DNA from: Akebia trifoliata
Taxonomy: Eukaryota > Streptophyta > Magnoliopsida > Ranunculales > Lardizabalaceae
Direction of reading: 5' to 3'
Length of the DNA: 64,000 nucleotides
NCBI GenBank assembly: GCA_017979445.1
Contig: CM030717.1
Span: forward strand, 20,075,288 to 20,139,287
A program made the position numbers and the translations under genes. A model generated the notes under the pieces. It saw nothing but the letters and a program-made list of their open reading frames with translations. It searched no databases and was not told where the DNA came from. Positions 57,644-64,000 of this stretch are shown here, piece by piece. The stretch's first letter is position 1; each line of letters begins with the position of its first letter.

Positions 57644-59239
57644 TGAAAGCGCCCTCGATCCGCGGGGTGCGCGGATCCACTTTTGATTTTTGAGGTTTGG
57701 GAGTAACCACCTAGTTATTACTGTCTAGAAATCGAACATTGACTCTAAAAGGTAAATAACACTAATCTACGAAAGAAAATACGGGTCCGGGGATCACGTT
57801 ACGGGGTTAGAAGGTTTTAGGCACCAACCCCGCCCGGCAAACGTCGGTATCTACTAATTCCCAAAAACTATTACATTGCATAGTAGACCAAAAACACAAC
57901 AAATAATAATAAAAAAAATAAAAAGAAAATTACCTCGTGGATTACTACGATTCCCTCAGCACTGGCGGAGAGTATCCTCGTATGTATTTTCTTGCTATTC
58001 GCTCGTCACCGGATCTGATCTCGGATCTCCAAGTTGAGGTATCTTCTTCTTAAATCTATAAGTTTTCTGATTTTTTTTATGGATTTCAATGTGTTTTGAA
58101 AGGGTTTTTGGATGTTTTTTGAGCTAACGATGAGGTATGGATGTTAGGTAGGGAGTTAGGACTTCAAAATTAGGGTTTTAGGAAGGTTGGGGAGGCTTCC
58201 TGACCTACTTTTTCTAGGCTTTTCTCTTGGATACGAAAATAGGTTGTAGAGATCCTTATTTATAGATATTTTTTAATATGTTTTAGATAGAGTTAGTGTT
58301 TAATTAGAATTACATTAAATAGAGTTAGTGTTTAATTAGAATTATTTTAGATAGAGTTAGTGTTTAATTAGAATTCTTTTAGGTAATTTTAGAGTTTAAT
58401 TACGTTTCTTTTAGATAGTTTTAGAGTTTAATTAGAATTCTTTTAGGGTTAGGATTTGACTTTCGTCTCACTTGATTGACTAGAATTTAGGGTTTTGACT
58501 TAAGTTTTACTTGATTGACTTGATTTTAGGATTTTGACTTAAGTCTTACTTGATTGACTTTAATTTTAGGATTTTGACTTAAGTCTCACTTGATTGACTT
58601 TAATTTTAAATAGGATTTCACTTTACATTAATTAATGTTTTAATTATTAATTTCATAATTTTTAATTATTAAAATTATAAAATTACCATTTTACCCTCGG
58701 AAATGACTTTTTGCGTTTTAAGTCATTTTTCAATATTCCAAGATGTTTTGGAATCAATTTTTTGTAAGGAATTTAATGGGAATATTGGTTAGTATCATTT
58801 ATAAAAATTTTTATGCGAAATGATCGTGAACTTTATGAGGGGCATTTTCGTAATTTTGTCAAATTTTGTGAACATTAGTAAAATGGTTTATTTGATTTCG
58901 ATTTGTTATTTTATGTGTTTGAAAATGTTTTCCTAAGCGTAATGTAGGCTCTAGAGATGTTTTGAGGTTAGGGGTATTTTGATACTTTGATCATTTTTTA
59001 GTGATTTTTATCGTAAGGCTTTTTTTTGTTTGAAAAATGATGATTTCTATGTTTTTGGAGTTAATTTTCCTAACGTAGCTTGGTTGCTACAGTTTTGTTA
59101 GTTTGAGATACCTCATCCGAATTTCTGAAACATATCTAGTGACAAATAATGCCTTGGAATAGTCATCCATTATTGGCAATCGGTACAATCGGATTGACAA
59201 GTTGATTAATCAGGCGAGTGCGAAAATGGGGTGTCTACA
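57644..59239 (-). repeat. Ogre-3 5' LTR
   Basis: This 1596 bp LTR has a TATA box (ATCTATAAATAAGG on the minus strand, about 58253-58266). It is flanked on the right by the TSD CTTAG. Confidence 0.92.
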
Positions 59240-59244
59240 CTTAG

Positions 59245-59660
59245 TCTCCTCGTACATCCCACATACCTTGCAATGTGGGGATTTGGAGAACCTAGTAATA
59301 GGTGGACGGAACCGCTCTCATGCCATGCCTTCACCACTTTCCCAGAATGGCATTGTATGGGGAACTTGCTTCAACGACCACGAACCAGGTCATCAAGGTC
59401 ACTGCTCCGGCTTTGACTGGTAACACTATCTCCCCCCAAGGCTGACTGGACTTCCCATCAAAGCCAACCAGTGACGCTCCTATTGGAGAGAGCCCATTCC
59501 TACTAAGGCCCATCTTCAAGAAAGCCAAAAAATAAAAGATATCTACTGAGTTGCAGCTATATATCAGCACCCACTTAAGCGTGAAGGTGCCCACCTACAA
59601 GGTTATTACTAATGCATCGTAATGGTGTTTTGCCATCCCTTCCAAATCTTTTTCAGTGAA
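59245..59660 (-). pseudogene. Aspartic protease of Tat-2
   Basis: The minus-strand frame 59331-59594 has VGTFTLKWVLI, then YSCNSVDIF where relatives have DNGSS-DILY, FLAFLKMGLSRNGL, GKSSQPWGEIVLP and a final PYNAILG. The catalytic Asp is changed to Tyr and the Gly is lost, so this copy is inactive. The related fragment at 44-375 keeps DNGSS. Ogre-3 lies directly downstream. Confidence 0.85.
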
Positions 59661-61215
59661 CACAACCGTTTGCTCCCCAAAGGGTTCCAATTTGGTAGGT
59701 CTACTATTTGTCATAAAAATGTGAGCCAGATGCTCAACCCTCATCCTTTTTACTCTTTCGTTGGTTTTGGTCTGCCCAGGCTTGCTATTCTCTTATCTAA
59801 TGACAACATGTATTATGGCTGCCCTTCTATCCTGCCCTCTTACTGGCGACTGTTCTGTCCTGCTATCCCTGTCCTGAAGTAGGCCCTCCCTCTGTCGTTT
59901 AGGCAAGTCTCTTAGCCTACCCTGCTCTACTAGCTTTCATAGGAATCTCTTCAAAGCCTGACATCTATTAGTGGTGTAGGCCCACATTTTATGATACTCA
60001 CAATACGTTTTTCCTTGATTGATCTGATCTCGAGGAAGCAGCGTATGCCATTCAAAAAATGTTTCATAAGCAATAAGAGGCAATATTTCATTAGGAGGCA
60101 TAACGAAATATGTCCCTGTCCTTCTCCTCTCCCTATCTTGCTCGCGTGACCTTTTTTTATCCTGTTGCTACGACTAGTGCCAGTTGCTAAGCTTTTTCAC
60201 AGCGTGTATGACCTTACTCCATCCTGTCGAACTTCGAGGATCATCCTCTAAGAAGATGTACTTTTCTGCTCTCTCGAACAATTCACTCAAAGTCTCCGAC
60301 CTCTTCTTCACAAGGGACGTGTACAACCCTGAGTTAGAAGGTAGGAAATTTCTGAATGTTACTACTGACGTTCGCTCATCACAACTTTCTAGTGACATCG
60401 CCTCTCCCTAAACTTCCTAATAGACTTCTTGAGGCTCTCGCCTGATCCCATCCTCAAGCTAAGTAATGCATCAACATCTCCTCCACTCTTCTTGTTGTCG
60501 ATGTACCGCGCAACGAAAGCAGTACAGAGCTCTTCAAACGATCTAATAGATCCGCATGGCAACTTGTTGAACCAGGTCAGAGCATTACCCTACAAACTCG
60601 AAAGGAACAATCTACACATCAACCCCTCTTTCTCATCCCACAATGCGAGCACCTATCGAAAATGAAACAAATGCTCAATTGGGTTCGTCATCCAGAAATA
60701 AAGAGTAAATCGTAGGGATACAAACTTTTAGGGATTTCTTCGGCTAAAATTTTCGCTACAAAGGGAGACTTCTGAATTCCCCGAATGGCTTGCCGTGCCG
60801 ACATAAACATTCTTCATTATTTTCTTTTTCTTTTTATCTCTCTAACCTCTTCTCTAGTCAAAACTGCTATGGGTTCCATTCAAGTGGCTACTATAGCAAC
60901 CTCTGTCCCATCTTCCCCTATGGGAATAATATCGACGTGCTTCCCTCTATACTCGAGACATGGTCATCCCTACTTGCTGCCTGAGGATCCTTCGACATGT
61001 TGTCTAGTTTCTCCTGTTGTCGATCATCAAAATGTTGACTCAAGTTCTGATTCTGTTTAATCAAATCATCCATCCTCTTTTACATTTCCTCCTATGACTT
61101 TCTCATAGCCTTCAACGTCGTCAGAAGTTGCGCGTCTATGGTGGAAACCGCTGGTGGGGGCGCATTGACTTCGTTGGTTCTTATGGATCTCACCATTGTT
61201 TCAATCGAAATCAAT
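59661..61215 (-). pseudogene. Gag of Tat-2
   Basis: On the minus strand the start is near 61195 (MVRSIRTNEVNAPPPA). The capsid part contains RTSVVTFRNFLPSNSGLYTS and SETLSELFERAEKYIFLED (60240-60380). A nucleocapsid knuckle CEYHKMWAYTTNRCQALK (near 59960-60010) has Cys and His spacing typical of the lineage but Tyr in place of the second His. Stops occur at about 20 places in the middle portion. Gag would package element RNA. Confidence 0.78.
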
Positions 61216-61230
61216 TTGCTACTGGTGTTC

Positions 61231-61245
61231 AAACGGATGACGCCA
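61231..61245 (-). other. Primer-binding site of Tat-2
   Basis: TGGCGTCATCCGTTT begins 2 nt inside the 5' LTR edge. It is a mutated form of TGGCGCCGTCTGTGG in Tat-1. Confidence 0.65.
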
Positions 61246-61358
61246 GTTGTGTGGGGTCGGATTCTAATAAATAGCTCTGATGACTCCATCCTGCACCGAT
61301 CCGATGTCCCTCCTTGCGCTTCCCTCCTAGCGACAGTCTAGTACCTACTACAGACACT

Positions 61359-62911
61359 TGTAGATACCCCATTTTTGCAGCCGTTTGATTAATCAACTCA
61401 TCAATCTGATCGCGATGATTTCCAATGATGGATGATTATTCCAATGCTTTATTTGTTGCTAGATATATTTTAGAAATTCGAATGAGGTATCTCAAACTAA
61501 CAAAGCTGTAGAAATCATGTTACGCTAGGAAAATATAACCTCAAAAATATAGAAATCATCATTTTACAAATAAAAAGAAGCTTTGTGATAAAAATTACTA
61601 AAAAAGACTTAAATTACCAAAATACCCTTAACATCAAAACATCCGTAGAGCTCACATTATGCTTAGGAAAATCCTTTCGAACACATAAAATAACAAAGTG
61701 AAACCAAATAAACCATTCCGTCAATTTTCACCAAATTCGATAAAATTATGAAAATGCCCCTCATAGGATTCACAATCATTTCATGTCAAAAAGTTCTTGA
61801 GTGACTCAAACCGATAATCCCATCGAATTTCTTATGAAAAAATCAATTCCAAAACATCCCAGAACATCGAAAAACGACTTGAAACGCAAAAGTTTTCTTT
61901 AGGGGCAAAACGATAATTTTCAAATTTTAAAAGTTTTAAATTTCGAAATTAATAAATAAAATATTAATTAACGTAAAATGAAACCTTAACAAAATTAATT
62001 TAAAAATATAAACTAAAAAAATTAATCAATTATGCCTTCAAGCAAAATTGTTGATGGTTGCTTACTTATTTAAGTGGAGCCCCCTTGATATTTATTAAAA
62101 GACCCTTCCATCTGGGGGTCCAAATAATTAAAGATATAATTAGGGGGTTCTCCACAAAACTTAAAAATATATTCTTTCATTGTACGCAAGATTAAAAAAC
62201 ATAATTTAAAGGACCAAGTCAATCTCATAAGACTTAAGTCAAAATCCTAATTCACTTTATTTAAAAGGAGACCTAGTCAAACCCTAATTCTTCCAAAAAA
62301 TCTAAAAATAAGAGCTACCACAACCTAATCTCGTAGGTCCAAATAAACCTTAGAAAAAGTAGGTCAAAAAGTCTTCCTAGCCTTCTCTAAACCCTGATTT
62401 TGAAGTCCCAACTCCTAACCTAATATCCAAGCCCCAACTTTTGCTCAAAAAACATCAAAAAACCCTTTAAAAACATCTAGAAATCCATCAAAAAATTAGA
62501 AAATACTCAGATCTAAGAAGAAGACACCTCAACTTGGAGAGCTTAAGTAGATCCAGTAACGAAGGAAAAGCAAGGAATCTCTTACAAATAGTCTCTCTGC
62601 CAGCTCTAAGGGAACAAATCGTTGTGACCATTTAGGTATACTTTTTACTTTTTTTATTTATTTTATTTATTTGTTCTAGGTCCTTTTTTGGTAAATCGTA
62701 GAGACCAGCGTTTGCCGGACAGGGTTGGTGCCTAACACCTTCCAACCCCGTAACGTGATCCCCGGACCATAGTTTCTTTTTATTCGTAGATTAGTTATTT
62801 TATCTGTTAGAGTCAATATTTGATTCCTAGACCATAATAACTAGGTGGCAACTTCCAAACCTAAAAAATCAAAAGTGGATCCGCACACCCCGTAGATCGA
62901 AGGCACTTTCA
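61359..62911 (+). mobile_element. sLTR-2: solo Ogre LTR
   Basis: A 1553 bp LTR, TGTAGATACC to GGCACTTTCA, is flanked by the perfect TSD ACACT (61354-61358 and 62912-62916). It is similar to the LTRs of Ogre-3. The TTGACT-rich U3 block is shortened compared with the A-type LTRs. Confidence 0.93.
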
Positions 62912-63195
62912 ACACTTCGACGTTCAAGTTAGGGAGGCAGAGAAATAGTAATCAGTACTAATTTGTTCCCGATTTCTCCCATCCCCCTTCAACGGTACTT
63001 ACTATGTTATTTAACCCCCTACCTTACCTTAGGGCTTTCCCTTCTATAGGTTACAATAATGGAATTTCTACTAGCTCTTACCTAACCGACATATTCTGGA
63101 TCAATCAAATTTATCTACCGAGATCCCATCCGGGATTTCGGAGATTGATTTACATGCAACAGTATTGCGGCTTTCTTGAGGCCTATCCTCCCTAG

Positions 63196-64000
63196 TGTAG
63201 ACACATCATTTTTGCATTCGCCTGATTAATCAACTCGTCAACCCGATCGCAACGATTCCCAATGATGGATGTTTATTCCATTGTTTTATTTTGTTACCAG
63301 ATATGTTTCAAAAATCTGGATGAGGTATCTCGAACTGATAAAACCTTAGAAACCACGCTACGCTAGGAAAATATGACTCCAGAAACATAGAAATCATCAT
63401 CTTGCTGACCCAAAAAGAAGCTTCTCGATAAAAATCACTAAAAAATGATTAAATGACAAAATACCCCTAAACTTAAAATATCCCTAGAGCCTACGTTACG
63501 CTTAGGAAAACCCATTCAAACACATAAAATAACAAATCGAAATCAAATAAATCATTTAACCAATTTTAACAAAATTTGACAAATTTACGAAAATGCCCCT
63601 CATAAAGTTCATGACCATTTCACACAAAAAATTTCATAAATGATACAAACTAATATTTTCATTGAATTCCTTACGAAAAATTGATTCTAAAACATCCTAA
63701 AACATTAAAAACCGACTTAAAACGTGAAAAGTCCTCTCTAGGGGTAAAACGGTAATTTCACAATTTTCATAATTAAAAATTTCAAAATTAATAAATAAAA
63801 TATTAAATAATTAAAGTGAAACATTAATGAAATTAATTTAAAATTTTGAACTAAAAAATCGATCAATCAGACTCTCATGAAAAATTGTTGAGGGTTCGTG
63901 AGATATTTCTTTAAGGACCCCTCCAGTTGGGGGTCCAAAGAATTAAAGATATAATAGAGGAGGGTTCTCCAAAATTTAAAGTCAATCAAGCAAGACTAAG
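63196..64000 (+). mobile_element. Ogre-4: Ogre LTR, truncated by window end
   Basis: The sequence begins TGTAGACACATC and follows the first half of the Ogre-1 LTR to the window end, where the AGTCAA cluster starts. The left flank is CCTAG. Whether it is a solo LTR or a full element cannot be told. Confidence 0.88.

Larger units (their letters stand above)
47767..59239 (-). mobile_element. Ogre-3: internally deleted Ogre element with gag
   Basis: LTRs at 47767-49454 (3') and 57644-59239 (5') have TSD CTTAG (47762-47766 and 59240-59244). On the minus strand the interior has a tRNA-Arg-type PBS, a leader of about 3.4 kb, gag (54180-52450), RT start fused to integrase, and a 3' UTR with two small repeat blocks. 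Its LTRs resemble sLTR-2 more than the other Ogre copies, so at least two subfamilies are present. It interrupts Tat-2 between protease and RT. Confidence 0.92.
22909..64000 (-). mobile_element. Tat-2: Tat-lineage LTR retrotransposon, split by five insertions
   Basis: The element has a 3' LTR (22909-23488), a purine tract (GAGAGGAGGTAGT on the minus strand), an antisense accessory ORF, repeat blocks, integrase, RNase H, RT, protease, gag, PBS and a 5' LTR starting at 61248. Insertions are Ogre-2, Chromo-2, Ogre-3, sLTR-2 and Ogre-4. Removing them gives about 10 kb. The left flank is ACTCA; the right flank is outside the window. All coding parts carry stops or shifts, so it is inactive. Confidence 0.85.
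61248..64000 (-). repeat. Tat-2 5' LTR, split by two Ogre insertions, running out of the window
   Basis: Pieces of the LTR lie at 61248-61358 and 62917-63195, matching 22909-23488 in order. sLTR-2 with its TSD separates the first two pieces; Ogre-4 begins at 63196. The remaining 5' part of this LTR is expected beyond the window. Confidence 0.85.

Overview
This 64 kb window is plant nuclear DNA made almost entirely of nested Ty3/gypsy (Metaviridae) LTR retrotransposons. No intact host gene, tRNA or rRNA gene was seen. Evidence for a plant nucleus: long Ogre/Tat-type LTRs, primer-binding sites matching plant tRNA-Arg and initiator tRNA-Met, a chromovirus chromodomain, and a 170 bp piece of chloroplast psbK DNA inside one LTR. 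The setting looks like gene-poor, probably pericentromeric, angiosperm heterochromatin (inference); the species cannot be named.

Nesting, worked out from LTR ends and 5 bp target-site duplications (TSDs). (1) Tat-1 (minus strand, up to 19311) is a Tat-lineage element: accessory ORF on the opposite strand, three repeat blocks, integrase end, gag start, 5' LTR 18719-19311. Ogre-1 (1712-14547, plus, TSD CTTAT) sits in its accessory ORF. Chromo-1 (16648 to about 18475, truncated) sits in its integrase. Solo LTR sLTR-1 (6273-7995, TSD CCTCG) sits in the leader of Ogre-1. (2) About 19.3-22.9 kb is an old decayed chromovirus with an LTR, an RT remnant and a G-depleted tract. (3) Tat-2 (minus) runs from its 3' LTR at 22909 to its 5' LTR, which starts at 61248 and leaves the window. 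It has been split by Ogre-2 (27707-41484, TSD CATTA, in the integrase), Chromo-2 (41737-45259, TSD CCTAG, in the integrase), Ogre-3 (47767-59239, TSD CTTAG, between protease and RT), sLTR-2 (61359-62911, TSD ACACT, in the 5' LTR) and Ogre-4 (63196 onward, in the same LTR). Without the insertions Tat-2 is about 10 kb, normal for its lineage.

None of the elements can encode its own transposition. All three Ogre copies share one internal deletion joining the start of RT to the integrase core, and Ogre-1 and Ogre-2 also lack gag. Both chromovirus copies share two deletions that remove the RT catalytic centre and RNase H. These are best read as non-autonomous lineages mobilised in trans. Other notable features are a 3.3 kb array of a 34 bp repeat in the 3' UTR of Ogre-2, differential amplification of three 3'-UTR repeat seeds among Ogre copies, near-perfect hairpins repeated in the Ogre leader, a conserved leader block, W-box clusters in the LTRs, and an antisense accessory ORF with promoter-like and intron-like sequences.
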